Positions 47,301-55,921 of a stretch of 64,000 nt of DNA are shown here, piece after piece. This stretch comes from a virus. The stretch is from positions 1 to 64,000 of the IMG/VR virus record IMGVR_UViG_3300008954_000046, one strand, 5' to 3'. The notes below the pieces were generated by a model. The model searched no databases, had not been told where the DNA came from, and saw only the letters and a list, made by a program, of their open reading frames with translations. The translations under genes and the position numbers were made by a program. Numbering within the stretch: position 1 is the first letter of the stretch; every line of letters starts with the position of its first letter.

Positions 47301-49643
47301 ATGGATTATGAAAATCCTTTTATAAAGGTTACCTGGGAGGACACCCCTGAAAATTTTACAACAGAAAGACTTAAGAGGGTTAAGAGTTATTTCAAGAAGA
47401 AATACGGCACTCCTAGAGTCAATGTTATAACTAAGGTAGTGGAGACAGACAACTCTAAAGGAAGTTTAGATGTGGGAGATAAGATTCTAGACCCCGCATA
47501 TCAAGATACACTCGTGAAAGACTTTTTAGAAGACCAAGAAGTAACTATAGATTGGGATAAGTTAAAAAGATTAGATAATAAGGTAGAGGAACACCTTTTA
47601 GAAAATGCAGGTATAGAGATTTCTAATAGAAAGTGGGACATTAAATGGATTGAATTTAGTAATTTTTTATCTTTTGGTGAAGACAACATAATTAATTTTA
47701 CAAATTTAGGGGGTATAACCGCCATAGATTCTAACCCATCCAATTTCGGAGGTAAAACAACCGTTAGTGTGGACCTTCTACTTTTCTTATTTTTTAATAC
47801 TACAACCAAATCCACAAAAGCGATTGAGGTATTTAATAGATTTACCGATAAAAATAGGGTGTTAGTGAGAGGGGAGGTAGAGATTGATGGTGACAACTAT
47901 ATTATTGAGAGAGGTATTGTTAGAAAATTAACTAAGAAAGGAGAATGGTCAGTAAAAACCGAATTAAATTTTAGTAAAAAACTATCTAACAATACATTAC
48001 AAAATTTGCAGGGAGAACAAAGACGAGAAACAGAAGAAATTATAAAGAATTCGATAGGTAGTGTAGATGATTTTCTACTTACTATATTAGCTACAGGAAA
48101 TAACCTAGAAGAGTTAATAGAATCCAAACCCACTCAAAGAGGACAAATTCTTACAAGATTCATAGGATTAGAAAGATTAAAAGAGAAAGAGGTTATTTGT
48201 AAAGAAATGTATAGTAATTGGTCAAAAAAATTAATATCCAATATCTACAATATTGTGGATTTAGAAACCGATAATGAAACTCTTACTGAAGAAATTAAAA
48301 ATAATACATTACGTATAGAAGAGGTAGAAGTTCTTTTAATTAGTAAGGAAAAAGAAATAAAAGTCGAAGAAGGAGTAAGAGATGAAGTAGCGGCAAGTAA
48401 ATATACGACTATAGATACTACTTTACTTACTTTGGACCCTAAAGAGTTAAAAAGAGAAATGGGAGTACTAGAAGAACAAGTACTAAAAAATAAGAAAGAA
48501 TTAGAAACTATTGTTCCCGAATCCCCTAAAAAAGAATATGATGAGAATGCACATAATACCTTAAAAGAAAGTTTGAATGAAAAAACTATTAATTTAAAAG
48601 TTTTAGAAAAAAATATAATAGATGATAAAAAATTTATAGAAGAACTTAAAAAGAGTGAAATATGTCCTACCTGTAAACGACCTCTAGATGATGTAAACCA
48701 CCAAGACGAAATAAAAAATAAATTAACGATAATAACAAGTAGTGAGAATAGTGTAAAAGAAGGTAAAAAAGAAATAGATAATTTGCAAACTCAAGTAAAT
48801 ATCCATAAAGAAACTATGGATGGATGGAGAGAATTCGAAAGAAGTAAATTGAAGAAAACCAAATACGAACTCCAACTACAAGATGTTGAAATAAAACTTA
48901 GGCACAAGAAAGAAAAGTTAGAGTTGTGGACCAGTAACGAAAAAAGATTAAAAGAAAATAGAGAGATAGAACAGAAAATGGTGACTTTGAGAACTAAGAT
49001 AGATAGTTTATATGCTGAAAGAGACAATCTAAAGAATGAAGTTACTAATTTAAAAGCAGTTAACCTTACTCATACTAATAAGATAAAAGAAAACAATAAT
49101 AATATTAGTAAAATTAAAGCAGAAGAAGAGATTGATAAAATTTTTAAATCTTATCTGATTGCTTATGGTAAGAATGGGATATCAAAGATTGTGTTAAGAA
49201 ATACTATTCCCTACATCAATGGCGAACTTAATAGGTTATTATCAGAAAGTGCTCTCTTTAGTATGGAATTAAAATTAAATGACAGAAATGAATTAGAATT
49301 CTGGATGAAGGATAATGATACTAATGTAGAAAAATTATTATCTTCGGGAAGTGGATATGAGAGAACCATCGCATCTTTAGCTTTACGTGCTGTATTAGCT
49401 AAAGTATGTTCTTTACCTAAACCTAATATTGTATGTTTTGATGAGGTATTTGGAAAAGTAAGTGATGAGAATTTAGAACTAATAGGAAACTTTTTTATAA
49501 AAATAAAAGACTATTTTGATAAGATACTGGTGATAACACATAATTCTTTAGTTAAAGAATGGTGTGACAATAATATTACTATTAAAAAGGTTAATAATGT
49601 TTCTAGTATTAGTGGAACAGAAACATCTAAGTACGGTGGTTAA
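47301..49643 (+). CDS. 46: recombination nuclease subunit gp46 (SbcC/Rad50-like)
   Basis: This 780-residue ABC-type ATPase pairs with gp47. The N-terminal ATPase half has FSNFLSFGEDNIINF and a P-loop at about 146-154 (PSNFGGKTT), long coiled-coil arms, a zinc hook (CPTCKRPL near 455), then the signature LSSGSGYERTIASLAL (about 681-696) and Walker B IVCFDEVFG (about 711-719). Two oddities are seen. About 110 extra residues precede the usual N-terminal strand, and the P-loop lacks the canonical first glycine. T4 gp46 has 560 residues. The stop overlaps the end of the convergent minus-strand gene by 4 bases. Confidence 0.85.
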   Translation: MDYENPFIKVTWEDTPENFTTERLKRVKSYFKKKYGTPRVNVITKVVETDNSKGSLDVGDKILDPAYQDTLVKDFLEDQEVTIDWDKLKRLDNKVEEHLLENAGIEISNRKWDIKWIEFSNFLSFGEDNIINFTNLGGITAIDSNPSNFGGKTTVSVDLLLFLFFNTTTKSTKAIEVFNRFTDKNRVLVRGEVEIDGDNYIIERGIVRKLTKKGEWSVKTELNFSKKLSNNTLQNLQGEQRRETEEIIKNSIGSVDDFLLTILATGNNLEELIESKPTQRGQILTRFIGLERLKEKEVICKEMYSNWSKKLISNIYNIVDLETDNETLTEEIKNNTLRIEEVEVLLISKEKEIKVEEGVRDEVAASKYTTIDTTLLTLDPKELKREMGVLEEQVLKNKKELETIVPESPKKEYDENAHNTLKESLNEKTINLKVLEKNIIDDKKFIEELKKSEICPTCKRPLDDVNHQDEIKNKLTIITSSENSVKEGKKEIDNLQTQVNIHKETMDGWREFERSKLKKTKYELQLQDVEIKLRHKKEKLELWTSNEKRLKENREIEQKMVTLRTKIDSLYAERDNLKNEVTNLKAVNLTHTNKIKENNNNISKIKAEEEIDKIFKSYLIAYGKNGISKIVLRNTIPYINGELNRLLSESALFSMELKLNDRNELEFWMKDNDTNVEKLLSSGSGYERTIASLALRAVLAKVCSLPKPNIVCFDEVFGKVSDENLELIGNFFIKIKDYFDKILVITHNSLVKEWCDNNITIKKVNNVSSISGTETSKYGG

Positions 49644-50113
49644 TTCCAGATTACGTTAACTGTTTTATCTTCTAAATCTATCTCTAACTCTACTGGAAAA
49701 ATAGGAGTACGAAAATCTTCGGACGTATTATCTACATAATACCACTTATCAGGGTCATCACTACTAAATCCACCCATATCATCAACAGCTAACTCTATTT
49801 CTTTTTCGACTTCTACTTTAGTGTAGTCCTCATCATAAATTTCAACCCACCCATTTATTAGTACACTAGTGGTATAAAAACTCACATCTTTAATCCCCCA
49901 ACTTCTTGCTTCTAATTCAAATCTCCAATTTACCGAACAATTAAGATATGAAATATCCATGTCATGACCTTTATATTCGGGAAAATAACTTTCGAGACCC
50001 GTAAACGTTACATCAGTCACATCTGTTGTGAATGCATTTGGGTCATCAGAAAACTGCTCTCTCATAAGAGTTTCTTCTCTTAATATTTGTTGAAGAGATT
50101 TACGGACTGACAT
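49640..50113 (-). CDS. hypothetical protein
   Basis: I do not recognise this 157-residue protein. It has a helical N-terminus (RKSLQQILREETLMREQFSD) and a beta-rich, acidic body (VNWRFELEARSWGIKDV; VEVEKEIELAVDDMGG). No cysteine cluster or membrane segment is present. It is the downstream member of a two-gene minus-strand unit: its start shares one base with the stop of the 603-residue gene upstream. It converges on gp46 with a 4-base overlap of stop codons. Confidence 0.7.
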   Translation of the reverse strand: MSVRKSLQQILREETLMREQFSDDPNAFTTDVTDVTFTGLESYFPEYKGHDMDISYLNCSVNWRFELEARSWGIKDVSFYTTSVLINGWVEIYDEDYTKVEVEKEIELAVDDMGGFSSDDPDKWYYVDNTSEDFRTPIFPVELEIDLEDKTVNVIWN

Positions 50114-51924
50114 TATTTATTTTTTTTTCTAGATTTTTGTAAACTCTTACATCTAGTTTTGTCCGTATTTAAATAAAGATTTGCTCCTTGGGCGTAGTTT
50201 TTAGTTTTTAATGCTTTTTCTACACATTCACAAGTTACTTTTCCACCACAGTAGTTAGTCAACTTATCGTCTTTCGCATCTTTATAAGCACCACCAATCC
50301 AGTTCTTTTTTTCTAATAGAACTTTTCGTGCGTCTGCAAACTGTTTGTTTATTCTTTCTTGTATAGTAAGTTTTTTAGGACGTTCCGATATTGCTCTTTC
50401 TATTACTTTTCTTAACTTTTCTTCCGTTAATTTTATAACTTTTCTATTTTTCATAATTTTTTTATTTTCTGTGACGAATCCACTACCCGCTTTATTAGTT
50501 TTACCTTTACCTTTACCCTTACCTTTACCACTTGCAGCTTGTGAACCAAACGGTGCTCCTACAGCTCCACTTCCTAATCCACTTTTTGCTTTAGGACCTT
50601 TTCTTATTGTTCGTGCTTTTATTTCTTTATTTCTGGCAGCTAAGTTCGTGTCTTGTTGTGCCCATACTGCACTTTGGTAGGCTGCCTGATTTGGATAATC
50701 TGACATAACTTTACCTACTTCACCTTGTTGTCCTCTAGTATGACCCGCTTGTCCCCACCAACTCTGTGCATCTTGAGCCGCTTGACTCGCAGTAGTATAG
50801 TCCGCTTCACTAGGGTAGGACGCATATGATACTCCATAAGGGTCAGCAGCAGTTTCTCCATATGTTCCCCAATACCAAGGATTAGAGGAAGTACCACCCC
50901 ATGCTCCTGAATCTCTGACAGTAAAGATATTTCCTCCTGGGTTACTAAGACCATAAGCACCACTACTCGGTGACCTATACGAAAGACCTTCTCTTCCACT
51001 TACACCTCTATAAATGTTAATCCCACCTCCAGAATCTGTATCTTGTGCTTGAGCTAATTGTTCTGCATCATAGGAAAATCCACCATCCCTATCTTCAGTT
51101 GGTGAAACCGCTCTACCATCTTGAGTATAGACAGCATATATATTTTCTGGTGAATCACTTAATCCGTCACCGACACTATGTGCCCATGTAGTAGTGAAGG
51201 CTCTTCCATCGTCCCCCGTCATTACTCCAGGTTGTGCTGGTGGGTCTGCAGCTTCAAAACCGTCATCACCATGACCTTCAGTTAATCTTTGAACATCTTT
51301 ATAAGACATCCCTTCTTCAAATAAAATCATTTGTTGAATACGGTCGATTTGTTCATTAAATTTTTTCATATCTTTTATATTTTCGTTTATATTATAAATA
51401 TTAGGCTTTTTCTCTAAGTTAGGGTTAATTGGAGCGTAGCCTACTAAAGGTAAATCCTTATCAGACTTATCCACCTCTATTTTCTTATTTAGATGGTCAT
51501 TACCTGTCCATCCATCATTTTTTACTTTAAGAAATCCTCCTTTTTTATGGCTTTTGGTATCATTATTAGGATTCTCACTCCAATTTACTTTATCCTTCCC
51601 TTCCATACCATGTTTTTCTATATGGTCATCACTTGTTTGTTCATCATGAGGATTAAGATAATCTTTATCAGGGTGTAAAGGACGTTTATTACTTTCTACG
51701 TCATTAAAACTTTGACTTTGAAACCACGCTTCCCCTTCATGTGAAGGATTATCATATTTTAATCTTGCTCCATCCTTATCATATCCACCTTCAGGCCATC
51801 CACTAGTTATCTCAAATTCCTGAGGTTTATCCGTTCCAGCTCTTTTTGCGTTAGATTTACTTTTTCCCACACCTATAGTGTAGTTAGATTTAGATTTATC
51901 GTGTGCAGATTTTTTTTCTATCAT
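50113..51924 (-). CDS. hypothetical protein, Gly/Lys-rich, possibly virion-associated
   Basis: This 603-residue protein is not recognised. Residues 1-160 are hydrophilic, Lys/Asp/Asn-rich and probably disordered. A helical segment (MKKFNEQIDRIQQMILFEEG) follows near 185-205, then a Gly/Ser/Tyr/Ala-rich low-complexity middle, a GKGKGKGKGK linker near 475, and a helix (KVIKLTEEKLRKVIERAI) near 500. The last 70 residues hold a few cysteines (YCGGKVTCECVEKAL). The basic linker and composition recall internal or head-associated phage proteins, but that is inference. It is transcribed away from the sigma factor cluster. Confidence 0.65.
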   Translation of the reverse strand: MIEKKSAHDKSKSNYTIGVGKSKSNAKRAGTDKPQEFEITSGWPEGGYDKDGARLKYDNPSHEGEAWFQSQSFNDVESNKRPLHPDKDYLNPHDEQTSDDHIEKHGMEGKDKVNWSENPNNDTKSHKKGGFLKVKNDGWTGNDHLNKKIEVDKSDKDLPLVGYAPINPNLEKKPNIYNINENIKDMKKFNEQIDRIQQMILFEEGMSYKDVQRLTEGHGDDGFEAADPPAQPGVMTGDDGRAFTTTWAHSVGDGLSDSPENIYAVYTQDGRAVSPTEDRDGGFSYDAEQLAQAQDTDSGGGINIYRGVSGREGLSYRSPSSGAYGLSNPGGNIFTVRDSGAWGGTSSNPWYWGTYGETAADPYGVSYASYPSEADYTTASQAAQDAQSWWGQAGHTRGQQGEVGKVMSDYPNQAAYQSAVWAQQDTNLAARNKEIKARTIRKGPKAKSGLGSGAVGAPFGSQAASGKGKGKGKGKTNKAGSGFVTENKKIMKNRKVIKLTEEKLRKVIERAISERPKKLTIQERINKQFADARKVLLEKKNWIGGAYKDAKDDKLTNYCGGKVTCECVEKALKTKNYAQGANLYLNTDKTRCKSLQKSRKKNK

Positions 51925-51929
51925 TATCG

Positions 51930-51960
51930 TTGTTTATATAAATAAATATACCTATCTTTG
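51930..51960 (+). promoter_or_regulatory. Bacteroidetes-type promoter
   Basis: TTG (51930-51932) and TATCTTTG (51953-51960) are separated by 20 bases. This matches the TTG / TAnnTTTG consensus of the primary sigma factor of Bacteroidetes. The downstream gene starts at 51981, about 21 bases after the motif. It shares the 56-base divergent region with the late-like element on the other strand. Confidence 0.6.
51931..51944 (-). promoter_or_regulatory. TATTTATATAAACA late-promoter-like element (minus strand)
   Basis: Read on the minus strand, this sequence lies 7-20 bases before the ATG of the 603-residue gene. It matches the element found before plus-strand genes at 53395, 56648 and 57871. It would drive the two minus-strand genes. 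Confidence 0.45.
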
Positions 51961-51980
51961 TCTTACTAAAAATTTATAAA

Positions 51981-52508
51981 ATGAAAAATAAAAATAAAAG
52001 AAATAAGGAGTATCTTTTAATGGTAATGGGATACTGGAGTGATATCACTGACATTATTACGGAACTCATTGAGGTATTAACTCCTGTCACGTCTGGTCCA
52101 AGAACAATTAAATATGTCCATGCGGATAATGCTCTTATTTGTATCTTTCGGAGTAAAGAGGATTTTGCAGAGATAAATGATTATTTTGATAGTGCATTTA
52201 GAGATATTGTAGAGGTTTATATTCTTTCCCCAAAAACAAGAAACTTTGGAATTAGAATGGAAGAAAGTTTAAAACATCACCTTTTAAGTAGTAAAGCACC
52301 ACGAAATGATGATGGTGTAGTATTACAAAATCTAAAAGATTTAATAAAAACTAAGGAAAATCCAGAACAAAGTAGCGAAGAAGTACGTATACCAAAGAAA
52401 CCCGTTGTTTTGGATTTAGACACAATTTTAGATAAAATTAGTGCAGAAGGAATAGACTCCTTAACTCCCGAAGAAAAATCATTTTTAAAAGACCAAAGTA
52501 AAAACTGA
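51981..52508 (+). CDS. small protein with Bacteroidetes rhomboid-type C-terminal motif
   Basis: This 175-residue protein has two parts. The first 100 residues (YLLMVMGYWSDITDIITELI; ALICIFRSKEDFAEINDYFD) look like a small alpha/beta domain of unknown type. The last 35 residues (LDTILDKISAEGIDSLTPEE, then KSFLKDQSK) closely follow the short motif found at the C-terminus of rhomboid proteases of Bacteroidetes (I believe DUF6576). It has a Bacteroidetes-type promoter of its own and precedes the sigma factor. Acquisition of the tail motif from a host gene is likely. Confidence 0.75.
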   Translation: MKNKNKRNKEYLLMVMGYWSDITDIITELIEVLTPVTSGPRTIKYVHADNALICIFRSKEDFAEINDYFDSAFRDIVEVYILSPKTRNFGIRMEESLKHHLLSSKAPRNDDGVVLQNLKDLIKTKENPEQSSEEVRIPKKPVVLDLDTILDKISAEGIDSLTPEEKSFLKDQSKN

Positions 52509-52519
52509 CAAACTGTCAG
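52505..52519. promoter_or_regulatory. operator-like inverted repeat upstream of sigma gene
   Basis: CTGACA-AAC-TGTCAG is a perfect 6-bp inverted repeat with a 3-base centre. It overlaps the stop codon of the upstream gene and lies 50 bases before the sigma factor ATG. It lacks a following T-tract, so it looks more like a dimeric repressor or activator site than a terminator. Confidence 0.4.
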
Positions 52520-52551
52520 GTCTACCCCTAGTGGTACACTTATTGTATAAC

Positions 52552-52566
52552 CTTTATATAAAAAAC
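52552..52566 (+). promoter_or_regulatory. CTTTATATAAAAAAC element upstream of sigma gene
   Basis: This element lies 4-18 bases before the chosen ATG of the sigma factor and matches the recurring TTATATAAAA-type element. A TATAAC word at 52546-52551 lies just upstream. Either could be a promoter core. Confidence 0.4.
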
Positions 52567-52569
52567 TAT

Positions 52570-53370
52570 ATGCGAAAATCAAGAACTTACATAAATCAAG
52601 ACGAAATACAACATTATCTTAAAGATGTTAGAAAGTTGAAAGTATTAACACCTGCTCGAGAAAAAGAACTATCTAAAATAATTCAGAGTAAAGATGTTAC
52701 CACACAACAAAAAGACTCTATTGAAAGAGAATTAATGGAAGGAAACTTACGTTTTGTTATTAGTGTGGCCAAAGATTATCAAAATCAAGGAATTGATTTG
52801 CCAGACTTAATAGCAGAAGGAAATATCGGTTTAATGAAGGCCATCAACAATTTTGATTGGGCCCGAGGATATAGATTTATTTCATATGCGGTATGGTGGA
52901 TTAAACAATCCATTCTCCAATCACTAAATGAACATGCACGAACAATTAGACTTCCAGCAAACATAGTACAGGAATTACATAGAGCTAAAAAAGCTGTAGA
53001 TGGAGAAGTTTCTCAACTACAAGGTAAACTGAGTATGTTACCTACCACCATTAATTTAAGTAAACCTATAAACGAAGATGGAGACACTCTAATCGAACTA
53101 ATACCTAATGACCAATCAGACGCACCAGACGCTCAATATTTTAATAATGATAGTTTAAAACAAGAATTAATTGAAATTATGTCAGTATTAGATGAGAGGG
53201 AAGGGGTAATTGTTAAAGAATATTTTGGACTAGTAGGTTACCCTAAAACACTAGCAGAAATAGGAGAAGACTTTAGTTTAACAAAAGAAAGGGTAAGACA
53301 AATTAAAGAAAAAGCTTTAAGAAAATTAAGAAATGAGAGTGAAACTTTACTTGACTACATGAGCCGTTAA
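52570..53370 (+). CDS. RNA polymerase sigma factor, RpoD-like (short Bacteroidetes form)
   Basis: This 266-residue protein should redirect host RNA polymerase to phage promoters. Region 1.2 (DEIQHYLKDVRKLKVLTPAR) is at 10-29. Region 2 is complete (LRFVISVAKDYQNQG; PDLIAEGNIGLMKA; ISYAVWWIKQSILQ, residues about 60-125), and region 4 has TLAEIGEDFSLTKERVRQIK near the C-terminus. Region 3 is cut down to a short linker (residues 135-180). T4 uses the much smaller, divergent gp55, so this primary-type sigma is unusual in a T4-like phage. I chose ATG 52570 over the in-frame GTG 52531, because the region between holds promoter-like DNA. Confidence 0.9.
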   Translation: MRKSRTYINQDEIQHYLKDVRKLKVLTPAREKELSKIIQSKDVTTQQKDSIERELMEGNLRFVISVAKDYQNQGIDLPDLIAEGNIGLMKAINNFDWARGYRFISYAVWWIKQSILQSLNEHARTIRLPANIVQELHRAKKAVDGEVSQLQGKLSMLPTTINLSKPINEDGDTLIELIPNDQSDAPDAQYFNNDSLKQELIEIMSVLDEREGVIVKEYFGLVGYPKTLAEIGEDFSLTKERVRQIKEKALRKLRNESETLLDYMSR

Positions 53371-53385
53371 TATTTATATAGAAAA
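53371..53385 (+). promoter_or_regulatory. TATTTATATAGAAAA late-promoter-like element
   Basis: The element starts right after the sigma factor stop and 24 bases before the next ATG. It is flanked by an inverted repeat, CCGTT (53364-53368) and AACGG (53384-53388). The same core precedes other genes in the window. Confidence 0.45.
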
Positions 53386-53394
53386 CGGTTAACT

Positions 53395-54780
53395 ATGAAA
53401 AAAAGATTTTTTCCTTTTATTATCGCTCTAACAGCACTGGCAGTTTCAGGTTCAGCAGCATTTTATTCGGTATTTGGATTGAGTAAACTCTTCGCAGGAG
53501 CTTCCACTCAAGTAATAATAATGGCGGGTTCTTTAGAATTTGCAAAACTTGTGGTAGCATCTTTATTGTACCAATATTGGAAAACAATAAATACATTTTT
53601 AAAAGGTTATCTAATGATAGCCTGTTTTGTTTTAATGGTAATTACGTCTGGGGGAATATACGGATTCTTATCAGGAGCCTATCAATCAACCGCAACTCAA
53701 TCTGAATTACTAGATAAATCATTAGCTATATTAGAACAAAAACAAGTTAGGTTTGAAGAAACCAAAGAAGATTTACTATTAGAGAAAACTCAAATAAACC
53801 AAACTATTTCTGATTTAAGAACATCACTTTCAAATCCAACTCAGGTATCGTGGTATGACAAAGAGGCAGAACAAGTAATTACGACAACATCTAGTTCAGC
53901 AAGAAGAGCATTACAAGCAGAATTAAAAACTACAATTGAAGATAGAGATGTTCTTAATATAAAGTTAGAAGCTATATTAGATTCTATAAACAAAACAGAC
54001 ATGGCTTTATTAGAAAAAGAAATAGACAATGAAGACCAAAGAGAATTAGGTCCCCTTAAATATTTGGCTAAAATTACAGGATGGCCAATGGACCAAGTTG
54101 TTAATTGGTTTTTACTTTTAATTATATTCGTCTTTGACCCATTAGCTATTGCACTGGTAGTAGCTGCAAATTTTGCATTTGCACAGATAAAAGGTGGACG
54201 TAAGGAAGAAGAGGTAGAAGTTCCTTCACCCCACTACACACCACAACCTATAGTTCCACGAGATGTTGTAATGGAAGAGCTAAGTCAAACAGAAATATCT
54301 AGAGAGTTAGATAAAAATAATGAAGAAGAGGTAGAGAACTCAGAAAGTGAACCATTACCTGAAAATGTAGTATGGACAAATCCACCAGAAGGATTACAAC
54401 CCATCAAACCAACTAAAGAAGAGTTAGAAAAATTAGAGTCTTTTTTAGCTGAGTTAAAACCAGTAGAAAAAAAAGAAGAGGAACCCATTAAAGATATGGA
54501 GCCCCCAGTAGGATTAAGAGAAAAAGATAATATAACTGAACCATTTGAATTACTTAAACAAAGAGTAAAAGAAAATCAGGATAAATTAAAGGATGTTGCT
54601 AATTCATCTCTCGATAAAGAGGACGAATCCGATTCAGCTGATACAGACGATATAGAAAAAGAAGTGAAATTAGATAAAAAAATAACTTTAGAATCCTTAG
54701 ATAGTGACTTACCTTTAAAAATAGAGGATAAACTAACTCAAAAAGAAAGAAAAGTTTTAAAATATAAGAAAAGAAAATGA
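53395..54780 (+). CDS. multi-pass membrane protein with coiled coil
   Basis: This 461-residue protein has hydrophobic helices at about residues 5-27, 39-58, 70-93 and 236-262. Between the third and fourth lies a 130-residue coiled coil (LDKSLAILEQKQVRFEETKE). After the last helix comes a 200-residue acidic, Pro/Glu-rich tail that is probably cytoplasmic. The family is not recognised. Its place before the amidase endolysin, whose start overlaps its stop by 4 bases, suggests a role in lysis or in reworking the host membrane. That link rests on position only. Confidence 0.75.
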   Translation: MKKRFFPFIIALTALAVSGSAAFYSVFGLSKLFAGASTQVIIMAGSLEFAKLVVASLLYQYWKTINTFLKGYLMIACFVLMVITSGGIYGFLSGAYQSTATQSELLDKSLAILEQKQVRFEETKEDLLLEKTQINQTISDLRTSLSNPTQVSWYDKEAEQVITTTSSSARRALQAELKTTIEDRDVLNIKLEAILDSINKTDMALLEKEIDNEDQRELGPLKYLAKITGWPMDQVVNWFLLLIIFVFDPLAIALVVAANFAFAQIKGGRKEEEVEVPSPHYTPQPIVPRDVVMEELSQTEISRELDKNNEEEVENSESEPLPENVVWTNPPEGLQPIKPTKEELEKLESFLAELKPVEKKEEEPIKDMEPPVGLREKDNITEPFELLKQRVKENQDKLKDVANSSLDKEDESDSADTDDIEKEVKLDKKITLESLDSDLPLKIEDKLTQKERKVLKYKKRK

Positions 54781-55379
54781 TAGAGACTACTGACATACAA
54801 GATACGTTCTATTCTGTAGATGTGGGGAAACCTAAAACACAGATAATATTATGTCATAGTGGAAGAGATATCATAAATTACTATAATAGTCTAAAGTATC
54901 GAATGGATGGAAAATATTCTAAAATTCCCCATTTTCTAATTACTAGACAAGGAAAAGTTATTGAGTTAATCCCACCAACCCACACTTCTAATTTTTTTGG
55001 ACAATCAGATGTAGATGACTGTGGAGTATTTATAGTATTAGAAAATATGGGATGGTTAAAAAAGAACAGCAAAAATAATAGATACACCAACTGGATTGGT
55101 GATACTTATAGAGGAGAGGTTCTACAAAAAAAATGGAGAGACCATTTTTTCTGGGCAACTTATACAGAAGAACAATTAAATACATGTGCAAACGTAATAA
55201 ATAAGTTAAAAGAAGATATGGGATTAGAACTAGACATGGTAGGACATAATGTAAGAGTTGAAGGTATAAATAAATTTAAAGGATTAGTTAGTCGAAGTAA
55301 CTATAATAATTTCTGGACAGATGTTAGTCCAGCATTTAATTTTGAAGAATTAAAAAATAGAATAACCAATGAAAAATAA
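54777..55379 (+). CDS. N-acetylmuramoyl-L-alanine amidase-like endolysin
   Basis: This 200-residue protein resembles the Amidase_2 / PGRP fold that cleaves the amide bond between muramic acid and the peptide stem. Visible features are ILCHSGRD with His27 as first zinc ligand, IPHFLITRQGKVIELIPP as the core strand, GVFIVLENMGW, YTEEQLNTCANVINKL as the family helix and MVGHNVRVEG with His157 as second zinc ligand. The usual third ligand (the DPG motif) is replaced by SPAF, so metal binding may differ. There is no signal peptide, so a holin would be needed. It overlaps its neighbours at both ends. Confidence 0.75.
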   Translation: MIETTDIQDTFYSVDVGKPKTQIILCHSGRDIINYYNSLKYRMDGKYSKIPHFLITRQGKVIELIPPTHTSNFFGQSDVDDCGVFIVLENMGWLKKNSKNNRYTNWIGDTYRGEVLQKKWRDHFFWATYTEEQLNTCANVINKLKEDMGLELDMVGHNVRVEGINKFKGLVSRSNYNNFWTDVSPAFNFEELKNRITNEK

Positions 55380-55911
55380 CAGTAGAAGTTTATTAGTTGA
55401 TAATGCATATGACGATATAAAGAATATGATAGCGGTAAGTAGAAATGCTATAAGGGAACAACAAGAAGAAGTGGAAACAGATGAGTTTGCAGAAAAAAAG
55501 AAAAAAGAGAAATCAAAAGAATATGTTGTGAGTGGAGGTAAAATAATTGTTCATGGAACTACACCACAAGAACTTAATCTAACGGGTGAAGAGAAATCCG
55601 CATTTCAAGAAACAATGGATGGATTTATAGAACAAGTTGCAGACTTAGTAGATTTTAACATTCTTAATATCTATGAAAATAATATAGAATGGTCAGGTAC
55701 CCTAATAAAATTTGACTTAGAATTCTTCTATGCTGTGGGAGAAACAAACGGAGTATACATTAACGGGTCTATGATTAAAATAGATGATGATTTTAGTGTG
55801 ATGTTAGACAAATTAACTCAATATTATGATGTCTTTTCTACTAAATGGGCTCAAGTATTAGCAGGTAGAAAGAAAACTGAGGAAGAGACAGACCAAGAAT
55901 TAGAAGCTTAA
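55369..55911 (+). CDS. hypothetical protein
   Basis: This 180-residue protein overlaps the end of the amidase gene by 11 bases. It has a helical Lys/Glu-rich N-terminus (AIREQQEEVETDEFAEKKKK), then a beta strand segment (EYVVSGGKIIVHGTTPQEL) and a helical body (FQETMDGFIEQVADLVDFNI). It contains no cysteine. No family is recognised. It lies in the endolysin and membrane-protein group. Confidence 0.65.
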   Translation: MKNNSRSLLVDNAYDDIKNMIAVSRNAIREQQEEVETDEFAEKKKKEKSKEYVVSGGKIIVHGTTPQELNLTGEEKSAFQETMDGFIEQVADLVDFNILNIYENNIEWSGTLIKFDLEFFYAVGETNGVYINGSMIKIDDDFSVMLDKLTQYYDVFSTKWAQVLAGRKKTEEETDQELEA

Positions 55912-55921
55912 AAGAGAAATT

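Noticed and set aside
52531-52569. GTG start giving a longer sigma factor
   Set aside because: The extra 13 residues are coded by DNA that contains promoter-like sequence, and the alignment with RpoD begins after ATG 52570.
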